From contig JAKSXM010000137.1 in NCBI GenBank assembly GCA_022575985.1, forward strand, positions 26,554,001-26,618,000: a stretch of 64,000 nucleotides of DNA. The letters run 5' to 3'. Within the stretch, counting starts at the first letter, position 1, and every line of letters begins with the position of its first letter. The notes under the pieces were generated by a model. It did not search any database. It saw nothing but the letters and a program-made list of their open reading frames with translations, and was not told the origin of the DNA. Source of the stretch: Anagrus nilaparvatae (taxonomy: Eukaryota; Arthropoda; Insecta; Hymenoptera; Mymaridae). A program made the translations under genes and the position numbers. This document shows, piece after piece, positions 13,002-23,701 of the stretch.

Positions 13002-13691
13002 CCTATTAGAAAAAATTATTATTGCATGGCAAAGAAGGGTATTTATTTATATTTATAAATGTAAAAAAATGTTGATTATCGTCGCCCACTTGTCTGCATT
13101 TATTCATAAAATCACGATATTATTATAAAGACTTTTTCAATTATTGCGTTAAAACAAGCATTTTAATAGCTAAAATTGATTAGCTACATACTGAAATCAA
13201 TTTCATAATTAAAAATAAATTTTATTGTCATTTTGTTTAAATAAAAACAACAAGAAACAACAATTTTCATTGTTTTTTTTTTTTTTTTTTATAAACATTA
13301 TGAATTTTTTCTAAATAAATAATTTTTTTTGTAATTTATGCACGTGATTACGTTTAAAAAGAACACGATTCCAGTCACTATTATTATTATAGTATAGGTA
13401 TAGTGAGCCAGCATTCGTGTATGCATAAACAACATAACGTTCTTTGGAATGTTTTGAATAATTCAACTTTTGTAATTATATGATAAGCTAAATGCATTTA
13501 ACTTTTATAATAAAACAAAAAATAGGATTTTTTGTGCACTCTAGACAATAAAAGATGATACCGTATAAGAGATCTTTTGCCAAGGTTAAAATTTACAAAG
13601 GAATTGTAATTTAATAAAAGTGTCTCTTTTACTATATCATGTTTATTTTTTATTATGCATGAAATTTCAAAAAAAAATCTTTAAAACTCAC

Positions 13692-13815
13692 CCTTATTCC
13701 TACGCCACTGTCTATACAAATAAGCAGTGATGAGCAATATTGCACAGGTAACGATAAATGTGCCAATTACGGCAAATGCGATACTTGCTGGACCATAACA
13801 TTCGTTTTCTTCCAT
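13692..13815 (-). CDS. First coding exon of a small one-pass membrane protein (partial, unidentified)
   Basis: The minus strand reads from an ATG at 13815 into 41 codons, ending at a clean donor (AAGG|GTGAGT) after the first base of codon 42. The peptide starts MEENECYGPASIAFAVIG, continues with a strong hydrophobic segment (about residues 10-34) and ends in a basic stretch, RQWRRNK. A short acidic N-terminus, one membrane segment and a positive inner flank predict a type III single-pass membrane protein. I do not recognise the family. The remaining exons should lie on the minus strand below 13690 or beyond the window; none could be found by eye among the repeats. Clean splice donor, start codon and hydropathy make it more than a chance ORF. 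Confidence 0.55.
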
Positions 13816-14509
13816 TTTTTAGCTTTTATTTTTAAAATGCGAATAATATGTGTTTCTTTTTGTAATATATCACAAGGACGATATCTTCAACCTTCTCTGC
13901 CTCACAGAGAACAAGGTGTTTTTTTTTATTTTTACATTTTAATCAAATTAACATTTTTTGCTATTTTATATTTCCTGTTTTTTTATTTAGATATCCTTTG
14001 GTATTTTATTATTACACCAAATTTCACAAACACTGGTTTATTTGTATAACAAACTTGTATTAGCTATTTTTATAATAACAAAGTTAGATTATAAAAAGCT
14101 ACCACTTTGATTTCAAACATAACCTTAAATAAACAAAAATTCAAAATATTTTTTACGCGGTTTTTCACTATATAATATAAAAGTTGAAATCCTATTAGTC
14201 GATTATAAAATTCCACAAGATTGCGCGTGCATACTTAAAAGGGGTATCCTCTCTCTTGTATATGCTGGCAGGTAGTAAACAATTTTCTTTATCTTTTACA
14301 TTGATCGGTCATCGGTATTGAATTTATTTTTTAGCTATCTGTACACATATGTGAATGTATGAAAATCGGAGTTTCTTTTAGTAATACTGATTTTTTGAAA
14401 AAGTAATAAGCTAACATTAAAATTAAAGAAACTTAATAAAAATATCATATATTTACACACATAAATATAAAATAAAAAAGAAAAACAAAAAAAAAAAATA
14501 CAACTTTCA

Positions 14510-14760
14510 ATACGAAAGGCCCGGCAACCTATTGTACACTGAGTAGGTCTTAGCGCGCGTCGTCGCGTATCGAGAAAATCAAGGTTTGTTGCCAATGAGA
14601 GAAGTAGAGAAGAAAGAGGAGGGCAGCAAAGGTGTTGAGCCGGTCCCGCAAAAGTAATAATATAGTAGTAGGAGAACGCGTATAGTATAAAACAGGTAAA
14701 AAGTGAGCAACAGGTGCTTCTCGAGCATACTTCCGAGAAGTGCGTGGAAAAAGAGATAGA
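14510..14760 (-). promoter_or_regulatory. GC-richer island upstream of the 13.8-kb exon, possible 5' UTR or promoter
   Basis: This block is much less AT-rich than its surroundings (for example TTAGCGCGCGTCGTCGCG near 14551). It lies 0.7-0.95 kb upstream of the minus-strand start at 13815. A local composition shift of this kind often marks a first exon or promoter in AT-rich insect genomes. A minus-strand open frame covers part of it but has no recognised domain. Confidence 0.3.
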
Positions 14761-15215
14761 TAGCTTTTGAAAGCTCAAGATAAAAAAAGATATATGCAAT
14801 GTATTTATAATGTAAGTACTAATGGTATAAGTAAGCACTTTTAGAAGCTTGAGATTTTTATTGTAGCATTTCGTCAACATTTGCAAATGGATGCATTTTT
14901 TATTTTTTAAGGACAACTTGTCTCTTACAAATATTCTAACTTCGAGGTTTAAAAACTAGCTCAAGTATTTTTTAGACTATAAAATTTGGAATAAAAAATA
15001 AATTCAAGCTTGTTAGCTATAGTTCTGTAACTATAATTCTCCCGATCATGATTCTCCCTAAGGAAAAATTCACATGTCAAGAAAAGCTGTTTCCCTCCCA
15101 TCAAGCTATTTCCTTTTATGGCAATTACTAGCAGTGGAAGCGCAAGCTATTCATTAAAAGGGGAAGAAGCTTTGCTCCATTCGATCCTCCCTAACTTGTG
15201 TGAAAAGCTATTACC

Positions 15216-15866
15216 CAAGTGTCCAAATTTTAAAAGCTAGTCTAAAAATGTTCTTTTCCTGTCTTTTGTAAAAAAAGTAGCTAAATTTTTTGTTTCTTTC
15301 AACTAACATATGAGTATTTTAATTTTTAAATTATTTTGACAAGTCAACATATTTTACTTAGTACTTTTGCTATAATAAAAAAATCTTGACTTGTCAAAAT
15401 CTTTTTATTATAGCAAAGTGGGTAGTAGCAAATGTGGACAAGTTGAAATCTTTTTATTATAGCAAAGTGGGTAGTAAAAAAAATCTTGACTTGTCAAAAT
15501 CTTTTTATTATAGCTAAGTGGGTAGTAGCAAAGTTTGACTTGTCAAAATCTTTTTATTATAGCAAAGTGGGTAGTAAAAAAATCTTGACTTGTCAAAATA
15601 TTTTTATTATTACAAAGTGCCTAGTAAAAAAATCTTGACTTGTCAAAATCTTTTTATTATAGCAAAGTGGGTAGTAGCGAAATCTTGACAAGTCAAAATC
15701 TTTTTATTATAGCAAAAGTACTAAGTAAAATATGTTGACTTGTCAAAATAATTTAAAAATTAAAATACTCATATGTTAGTTGAAAGAAACAAAAAATTTA
15801 GCTACTTCTTTTACAAAAGACAGGAAAAGAACATTTTTAGACTAGCTTTTAAAATATGGACACTTG
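15216..15866. mobile_element. Palindromic element enclosing a 50-bp tandem array
   Basis: The left arm (15216-15380) starts CAAGTGTCCAAATTTTAAAA. The right arm (about 15705-15866) is its imperfect reverse complement ending GGACACTTG. Shared inner landmarks are CAACTAACATATGAGTATTT and AAAGACAGGAAAAGAACATT with their mirror copies. The arms are about 160 bp each. No clear target duplication is visible. No coding capacity was seen. Confidence 0.8.
15402..15726. repeat. Seven-copy, about 50-bp tandem repeat inside the palindrome
   Basis: Copies of TTTTTATTATAGCAAAGTGG begin near 15402, 15451, 15502, 15551, 15601, 15651 and 15701, a spacing of 49-51 bp. Most units also contain TTGACTTGTCAA or TTGACAAGTCAA, which is itself a short inverted repeat. 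Confidence 0.88.
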
Positions 15867-16042
15867 TTATAAGTTTACTTCAACAATAGTTATACAAATA
15901 ATTATTGATTTATTTATTTTGTAAAAAAACAAATTTATTATTTATACAATTAAAATATTAAGCATATAGATTGAAATAAATAATTTTTGATGATTAAACA
16001 TTTAATTTAATTATTAAAACCTACAGCTATATCCTTACATAC

Positions 16043-17451
16043 TAGAGTGGACCTATTTTTGGACTTTGTGGAAAAACTTTGCTCCCCGGGTTTTTTTGTG
16101 AAGTTTTGGTCATAAAAAGTTCCCAGTTCCAAGGATTTTGCTTTAGCCTTACAAAAACACGTGCCTGTAAACACATCAATTTTCCCATTTAAATAACATG
16201 GGAATTTTGAGTTTTTAGCTATACAAATTTTCACTAAAGCCAAAAAGCGTTTTAAAATGCTAAATTTTACTGGAAAACATACTTTTATATGTTGTAAAGA
16301 CATACAAACCGCCCTGCATTCATTCCAAAGGGAATTTTGGGGCTATAAACGCAAATTTACATGTTGGCTCAATCTAATAAAACAGGGTTTTTCGGTAATT
16401 TTCGATAAAAAGCTACAAACTCAAAAATTAACCAAAATACTTCTGGTTGGTCCACTTTTTTTGGTATAAGTGTCACCTTTCAAACGACGTCAGCCGTATA
16501 TTTTTATCACTGTTTCTCTTAGCGCTATAGTCAATTAACCTACTGGTAATTTTTGACCCGAAATGAACAATTTTTAAATTTATTTAAATTGCTGCCAAAA
16601 TTGTAAATTTTGACGAAATTGAGTTTTAAAGGCCTTAATAATTTTTTACAAGCTTTAAGTTTCTAAAAATTTTTTACTAGTCTCTTTTCTTTAATTAGTT
16701 TTTATATATTGCTTTTCAAAGATAATGACAAAAATTAACTTTTTTAGAAAACCCTGAAATTGGGACTCTGACTTTAAATTATCATCTCTAGTAAATATTT
16801 TATTAAAAAGTGGTGAGTAAAAAATTTTTAGAAACTTAAAGCTTGTAAAAAATTTTTAAGGCCTTTAAAACTCAATTTCGTCAAAATTTACAATTTTGGC
16901 AGCAATTTAAATAAATTTAAAAATTGGTCATTTCGGGTCAAAAATTACCAGTAGGTTAATTGACTATAGCGCTAAGAGAAACAGCGACAAAAATATACGG
17001 CTGACGTCGTTTGAAAGGTGACACTTATACCAAAAAAAGTGGACCAACCAGAAGTATTTTGGTTAATTTTTGAGTTTGTAGTTTTTTATCGAAAATTACC
17101 GAAAAACCCTGTTTTATTAGATTGAGCCAACATGTAAATTTGCGTTTATAGCCCCAAAATTCCCTTTGGGATGAATGCAGGGCGGTTTGTATGTCTTTAC
17201 AACATATAAAAGTATGTTTTCCAGTAAAATTTAGCATTTTAAAACGCTTTTTGGCTTTAGTGAAAATTTGTATAGCTAAAAACTCAAAATTCCCATGTTA
17301 TTTAAATGGGAAAATTGATGTGTTTACAGGCACGTGTTTTTGTAAGGCTAAAGCAAAATCCTTGGAACTGGGAACTTTTTATGACCAAAACTTCACAAAA
17401 AAACCCGGGGAGCAAAGTTTTTCCACAAAGTCCAAAAATAGGTCCACTCTA
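16043..17451. mobile_element. 1.4-kb near-perfect palindromic element with 8-bp target duplication
   Basis: Both ends are TAGAGTGGACC in inverted orientation. The arms match at high identity over almost the full length and meet near 16750. The element is flanked by perfect TTACATAC copies (16035-16042 and 17452-17459). The 8-bp duplication and TAGAG terminus fit the hAT superfamily. Mirror-image ORFs occur in both arms (16007-16303 and 17191-17475; 16257-16469 and 17025-17237). They mirror each other because of the palindrome and have no recognised domain, so I do not call them genes. Confidence 0.88.
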
Positions 17452-17624
17452 TTACATACCTATACACAAATATAAAATAAAATATAAATTATCAGATGAT
17501 TACTAAATAGATGAAAAATTTCTTGTCAAATGCACTTTTTAAAAACTGTCTAGTATACTAATATTAAAACTAAACACAAGCAAATAAAATGACGGGACAA
17601 GCATAAACAAATAGCTAAAACAAT

Positions 17625-18539
17625 TTATAACTTGTTTTTATTTTCAACAATCCATCGGTGTTTTTTAACATTAGCTAAAGATATTCTTTCTTCGCTACGT
17701 CTTTTAATTAAGTTTGATATTAAATCTTTAGCTCCAGGTGTTACTTGTTCTGGCCAGGGGATTTGAACATTTTTTATTTTAGCATATGTTTCATCAGTGG
17801 TTTCACTTAAGAATGGAGGACGTCCAACAAGGAACTCGTAACATAAAATTCCTAAGCACCAATGATCTACATAAATATCATACTTTTGACCAGTTACCAT
17901 TTCAGGTGGTAAATAATCTAAGGTTCCACACATTGTATTACGTTTTGAACTAGGGGCATGAACGGACCATCCAAAATCAGCTAATTTAATATCACCTTCA
18001 GCAGTTAACAAAAGATTTTCTGGCTTGATATCTCTGTGTATGACATTATTCTTATGACAGTATTCTAAAGCATCAGCCACTTGATAAGTGTATTTAGCTG
18101 ATAAATACTCGCTGAAGCGTTCATAAGGTTGCCTTTTAAGTTCTTTGTATAACTCTCCTTTAGCAGCAAATTCAAGAACTAAATATATACGCTTTTCATC
18201 ATGGAAGTAAGTTAACAGTTGCAATATATGAGGATGCCTCAAATGAGACTGGATTTCAATTTCTCTTAATGCTTGTTTTTCAACTCTTGATTTAATTAAT
18301 TCAATTTTAAATAATGTTTTAAGAGCAACCATGTAGCTACTAGTTTTTTCTCTTGCTAAATACACTCTACCAAATTTACCTCTACCTAGGGGAGCACCGA
18401 TATCAAAATTTTCAAGTGACCAACGAAAACCAGCTTCTCGATTTTCCACATGGTTACCCATTTGTTGAAGTGTAGCTTCAACTTCAGCTTTATATTCTGG
18501 TGGTACACTTGAAGGAGCTTTGAAAATTTCGTTGACCAT
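17625..18539 (-). CDS. AurB: Aurora kinase, B-type (chromosomal passenger kinase)
   Basis: This single-exon gene encodes a 304-aa serine/threonine kinase. Residues 51-60 are the glycine loop (LGRGKFGRVY), K74 is the ATP-binding lysine, HRDIKPEN contains the catalytic D170, and DFGWSVH begins at 188. T202 in the activation loop is followed by CGTLDYLPPEM, the Aurora signature. The stretch VDHWCLGILCYEFLVG and the short N-terminal extension (about 46 residues) resemble insect Aurora B more than Aurora A. Aurora B in the INCENP/survivin/borealin complex phosphorylates histone H3 and corrects kinetochore attachment; this role is inferred from family. The gene has no intron in the coding region, unlike its neighbours. 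It diverges from GPHR, with two E2F-like motifs between them. Aurora A is the alternative assignment. Confidence 0.9.
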   Translation of the reverse strand: MVNEIFKAPSSVPPEYKAEVEATLQQMGNHVENREAGFRWSLENFDIGAPLGRGKFGRVYLAREKTSSYMVALKTLFKIELIKSRVEKQALREIEIQSHLRHPHILQLLTYFHDEKRIYLVLEFAAKGELYKELKRQPYERFSEYLSAKYTYQVADALEYCHKNNVIHRDIKPENLLLTAEGDIKLADFGWSVHAPSSKRNTMCGTLDYLPPEMVTGQKYDIYVDHWCLGILCYEFLVGRPPFLSETTDETYAKIKNVQIPWPEQVTPGAKDLISNLIKRRSEERISLANVKKHRWIVENKNKL

Positions 18540-19325
18540 GATGGTTTTTGGATGTAAATATGTGGTTTCACACTGCCAACACAGATAAATAGACGAAAAT
18601 TCTTTAATTAAAAAACAAATTAAACAAAAGTTGTCCTCATATAATTTAAATAATCAACATTCTGTAAATAAAAATAATATAATAACCTTTAATATTTAAA
18701 AATATAAAATAAAGCAACTTCTTAAAATTTACCTGATAATTTAGTCTATTTTATCTCAAATTTTTTTTTTTAATATTAAATGTTAATTAATTAAGAATAT
18801 TTATCAGTAAATCATAATTTTAATATTTTAAAATGAACATACACATCAGATGGTTTGAAACCTGGTTTGAAAATAACGACTTTTGTTTTGTATTTTAAAT
18901 ATTGTTTGTGTGTGTGAAAAATAAATACTTTTAATAAATGTCTTTTTTGGCGCGGGCCCCCTCTCTCTTTGATAGTTGTGTCGTTGTGTGTCGCCACTTG
19001 TCAAAGAACAAATACGAGCGGGAACTCCGTTAAATTTAAGTAAATTGGAGTAAAATATGATGATTTTATTAATTATACAATAAAATATTAACTTTAAAAG
19101 TAGTTTTTTTATTCAAATGAGTAAAAAATCAATATTTTAATAAATTATTTATAATATTAGTTTGATTTACAGTTTAATTAGAATTCCTTAGTTACTTGAG
19201 AGTTCCACACAGAATAGCTATAAATTGGTGTTTACGTAGATAGAAAAAAAATGTAAACTAAAAGATTTTTAGTAAATAAAAAATGAGGTTTTATTTAAGA
19301 TAGTGTTTAAAAAATTAACAAAAAA
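18540..19325. promoter_or_regulatory. Shared divergent promoter region of Aurora kinase and GPHR, with E2F-like motifs
   Basis: Only 786 bp separate the two start codons. Near 18943-18954 lies TTTTTTGGCGCG, matching the E2F/DP consensus TTTSSCGC. At 19018-19024 GCGGGAA is a second E2F-like half site in the opposite orientation. The motif-bearing block (about 18945-19025) is the least AT-rich part of the interval. E2F control would fit the cell-cycle kinase, but occupancy is inference. Confidence 0.5.
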
Positions 19326-22110
19326 ATGGCATTTTTTGAAGATACTTTTATTATGGTCATTACCCAGGTGAATATTTTATTAATTATTGCAATGAATATA
19401 ACCTAAATAAAACGGTTACAAGTAAATAATAATTATTTACTATGTTATTAAATAAAATATTTTTTAAAATTACAATTAGATTGAAATTTCTCCAATTATG
19501 ACATTTTAATGAAATAATGTACATGTACATTATTCATGAAAATTTCATATTCTTATTTTCCCAATAATGATTTTAAAAATCTAATGATGAAATATCCAAA
19601 AAAGTATGTGTAATTTTTGCAAATAAACTTTTTTTATTTTTTTCCAGCTGCTATTTTTCTTAGGAGGATGGGTTTTTTTTGTAAAACAGCTATTTCGAGA
19701 TTATGAAGTTCATCATAGAATCGTTCAATTAATTTTTTCCAGTACATTTTCTCTTTCTTGTACTATGTTTGAGCTAATTATTTTTGAAATAGTTGGTGTT
19801 CTTGAGTCAAGGTAAAAAAATAAGCTTTTTTGTGAAAATTTTTAATTTAAGCAGTAACAAAATTTAAATTTTTAGTTCGAGATATTTTCATTGGAATTTA
19901 GGTCTTTATTCGTTGTTATTTATGGTAATAGTTTTAATACCATTTTATATTGCTTATTTTATAATAAGCAATATCAGGTTTGGTAAGATTTTTATTTTAC
20001 ATTCATAATATCATTTTACAAATAATAATAGCTAATTTATTTTTTCTTGTAGTAAGACTGAATTTAAAAATGCCTTTGACTATAATGGTTTACTTCTTTT
20101 ATTTATACTTGTTTTGGAAAGTTGGTGATCCTTTTCCAATATTAAGTCCTAAAAAAGGATTATTATCAATAGAACAAGGAGTTAGCAGAATTGGTGTAAT
20201 TGGAGTTACTGTTATGGCATTATTATCAGGTTTTGGTGCCGTTAATTATCCATACTCTTCTATGGCTTGCTTTATGAGACCAGTAACTTATGCAGATGTA
20301 CAATCTATTGAAAGACGACTCCTACAAACAATGGATATGATTGTTGCCAAGAAAAAACGTATTGCTTTAGCAAAAAAAGGAGAATATAATTCTCAAACTG
20401 ACTCTAAGTCTAGACTGTGGGGAATGTTTGGACCTTTAACTGGCAATAATGGAAGCCGAGAAAGTATAAACACTAGCTATTATTTTTTTCTGTAATTTAT
20501 AATATTATTTTTTCAGATATCAAACAATTACAACAAGAAGTTACTGCATTAGAAGAATTATCTAGACAGCTATTTTTAGAAGCACATGATATACAAAATG
20601 CCAAAGAACGATTAGAATGGGCTGCAACTTGGAAGGGTAAATACTTTAATTTCTTGGGGTATTTTTTTTCTATATATTGTATGTGGAAAATTTTTATTGT
20701 AAGTATTATATTATTATTAAATTTTTAAGTTTTTTGAAATAATAATTCTTTCTTTACTTTCAAAGTCAACTATAAATATTGTTTTTGATCGAGTTGGAAA
20801 AAAAGATCCAGTTACTAGAGGAATGGAAATAGCTGTACATTGGATAGGTTTAGATATTGATGTAGCCTCTTGGTCTCAATCTATATCATTTTATTTAATT
20901 GGTTGTATTGTTGTTACTTCTATAAGAGGATTATTACTTACATTAACAAAGGTTTTATATTAATATAATAATATTAATTTTAAATTATTTTATTAATTAT
21001 TATTATTTTTAGTTCTTCTATGCTATATCAAGCAGTAAATCTTCAAATGTCATTGTTTTAGTTCTTGCTCAAATAATGGTAAATATATTAGGGCTCTTTC
21101 ACAAACCACGTAACGCCTTCAAGGTAGGTGTGTGTAAAAGAAAAATACTCATAACAATTTTTAGGGACACTGTGGGTATTCAAGTAAAGCGTTACCTAAC
21201 GAAAAAAAATTTCATAAATTTTATGTGATTAAAAAAAAAAAATTCTTATTTTTATTTTATGTCTTTAAAAACCCGCTAGTATACCTGTTTCTTCACTTTT
21301 CTTATATTTTTACTATTTTTATGTGTAAACTAGTTTTTTTTTATTGATTTTAAGAATTTATGAAATAATATTATGATTTTATATTAAAAAAATTTAGAAC
21401 TTAATCTTGAAAATAAGTTATAAAAAAAAGTGTTATAAAAAAAAAGAGAGGTGTTAGATTCCTTTATCCTTCAAAAATCAAACTCTTTAGTAAGTTATAG
21501 ATCATTTTAAAAAAGGAAGAATTTGGGCACATTTAAATTATATTTTTATTTTTAAAAAAATTATTAAATATATCGTTATTACAAAAAAATGCGTGTTATA
21601 TGATTATAAACCTATATATTATTATTTGTAATAATTTGGTAAATAATAATCTATATTTAATACATTTTTCGTAATGAGTGATAATTCTGGGCGAAAAGCT
21701 ATTAATGACGAATTTTGTGAAAAAATATTTTAAAATTAGTTTGCGTTAGTAACGCTTTTAAGGGGGGTAGGGGAGAGAAAAAACGTAACATAACGCTTTT
21801 TTGGGTAGGCGGGTATCGCGAAAACGGAAAAATTTGCGTTACGTGGTTTGTGAAACAGCCCTTATTTAATATTCTTTAGATTTTTATTATAACATTTTTT
21901 TAATTTTAGGGAATGTATTTTGTCTCATCTGTGCTTTTAATGCGTATGAATATGCCAGAAGAATACAGAACCATTATTACAGTAGTACTTGGTGACTTAC
22001 AATTCAATTTTTATCATCGATGGTTTGATGTTATATTTCTTGTGTCTGCTTTATCATCAATAGGATTTTTGTACTTAGCACATAAGCAGGCTCCTTCTGA
22101 ACGCTTTTAA
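19326..22110 (+). CDS. GPHR: Golgi pH regulator (GPR89/GPHR)
   Basis: Eight exons join in frame: 19326-19367, 19648-19811, 19876-19977, 20057-20463, 20517-20698, 20766-20951, 21013-21078 and 21910-22110. They give 449 aa, close to the 455 aa of the human protein. Landmarks are the early membrane segment [84 protein letters not shown], and the C-terminal [19 protein letters not shown]. These are diagnostic of this multi-pass Golgi/ER anion channel, which keeps the Golgi lumen acidic. All introns are GT-AG and short except intron 7, which consists almost wholly of a MITE. The start fits the family N-terminus. A polyadenylation signal lies about 300 bp after the stop. Confidence 0.95.
21091..21861. 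mobile_element. PIF/Harbinger-like MITE in GPHR intron 7
   Basis: The left end starts GGGCTCTTTCACAAACCACG and continues TAACG. The right end mirrors GGGCTGTTTCACAAACCACG and TAACG, giving 25-bp terminal repeats with one difference. Both sides are flanked by TTA (21088-21090, 21862-21864), the usual 3-bp TWA target of PIF/Harbinger elements. The 771-bp interior has no transposase. It begins 12 bp after the splice donor and ends 48 bp before the acceptor. Confidence 0.85.
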
Positions 22111-22406
22111 AAAATAATCATGTAAAATTGTAAATATATTTTATATAATGAAGTTTTAAAAAAAATGTATGCATAAATTTTATATCGTTGTATTTTAATA
22201 GTAAAATTTAGAAGATTGTTATTTGATTAAAATTTTGATCTAATATTTAGATGAAAAATTTTAATGCAAGAGAGGCATATTTTAATTTTTTTAATGAAAA
22301 TCACTTAAAATTTTAATTGTATTATATTGTAAATATTTTTTTTTAATTATAAGGATTTGTACATGAAGGAATAATATTTGTTCCTATTGTAATGTACGTA
22401 TAAACA

Positions 22407-22412
22407 AATAAA
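22407..22412 (+). terminator. Polyadenylation signal of GPHR
   Basis: A canonical AATAAA lies 297 bp downstream of the GPHR stop codon, in otherwise AT-rich sequence, so chance is possible. Confidence 0.5.
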
Positions 22413-22847
22413 TGAATGTAAATAATTATTTATCACTTTTTCTTTATTATTAAAATATTCTACAATATAAAAAAAAAAGTTATTGAAACTAATAAAAACT
22501 ATATTTTTACAAAAAATATCAGTACTCTAAAAAAAAAACTTCTAAAAGTGTGAATACTTAAAAACAGAAAAAAATATTAAATCTGCTTTATTCAATCATA
22601 CAAAATGCATTCACATTATTTGTATATCTAGTTCCCCTATATAATGTATCTATGACAAAATTTGTCATAATATGTTAATACAATAATCACAACTTAAATT
22701 TAATAAAACAGTGCACTGTTTAGTACTTCAGTACCTTTTTGTGACTCACACTGACATACATATACAAGTGTACATTATAAATACATTATTTTTAAAAATG
22801 CAAATATCAACTTGGAATTAAATGAGGAACAATATTATGCTTCTTAA

Positions 22848-23529
22848 GGTTGAATCAGGTGGATAGAAATAGCATTTTTTGAGTAAAAATTTTTGGAGAT
22901 CGAAACTTCTGGAATGTTTAATATTTTTAGCCATTGATCATGTTATGTGTCCCTTAAAATTAAAAAAAAATATACTAAAATTTATTGACTACAGACGGAG
23001 ATATTAGCACTTTAAATTTCATTTAATTTTGAGGTACTTAAATAATCAAGACTTTTTTATAAATATTCTAATTTTAAAAATCTTTGAATATAATATTTAG
23101 GACATTATTTATAGCATCGATTCACTAAAAAAAAATTTGATTTTCTACGTTTCGCCGCGAATAAATTGATTTTTTGAAAAATTTAGGTTAGGCCAAAAAT
23201 CAAAAAACTTGAAATATATTTCACATTATTGTTAAAGATCAAAATTTTTTTTAGTCAATCGATGCTAAATAATGTCTTAAATATTATATTCAAAGATTTT
23301 TAAAATTAGAATATTTATAAAAAAGTCTTGATTATTTAAGTACCTCAAAATTAAATGAAATATAAAGCGCTAATATCTCCGTCTGTAGTCAATAAATTTT
23401 AGTATATTTTTTTTTAATTTTAAGGGACACATAACATGATCAATGGCTAAAAATATTAAACTTTCCAGAAGTTTCGATCTCCAAAAATTTTTACCCAAAA
23501 AATACTATTTCTATCCACCTGATTCAACC
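22848..23529. mobile_element. 0.68-kb palindromic element flanked by TTAA
   Basis: The ends are GGTTGAATCAGGTGGATAG and its reverse complement. The arms match nearly perfectly over about 320 bp each with a centre near 23190. TTAA occurs directly outside both ends (22844-22847 and 23530-23533). It lies between the convergent 3' ends of GPHR and the glucosidase gene. No ORF is carried. A TTAA target would fit a piggyBac-type transposase, although the ends are not typical piggyBac ends. Confidence 0.8.
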
Positions 23530-23701
23530 TTAAATTGATCTAAATATTTTATAAACTTCTTCTATTTACATAATCATCAATCATTTTCAACAAATTTTTC
23601 TAATGAATCACAGATGAGAAATGTTAGACAAATCTTCACAAAATATATATATTATATTCAAAACTTTAGTTAAAAATAAAACTGTTTCTTTTTTTTTAAG
23701 C

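Noticed and set aside
14335..14916. Minus-strand 193-codon ORF
   Set aside because: It is the longest open frame in the left 15 kb, but it is rich in F, L, S, I and Y with no domain, overlaps a GC-richer probable 5' region, and has no splice-linked partner. It looks like a chance ORF.
16007..17506. Overlapping ORFs of 98, 70, 70, 94 and 66 codons
   Set aside because: They are mirror images created by the palindromic element; no domain or transposase motif was recognised.
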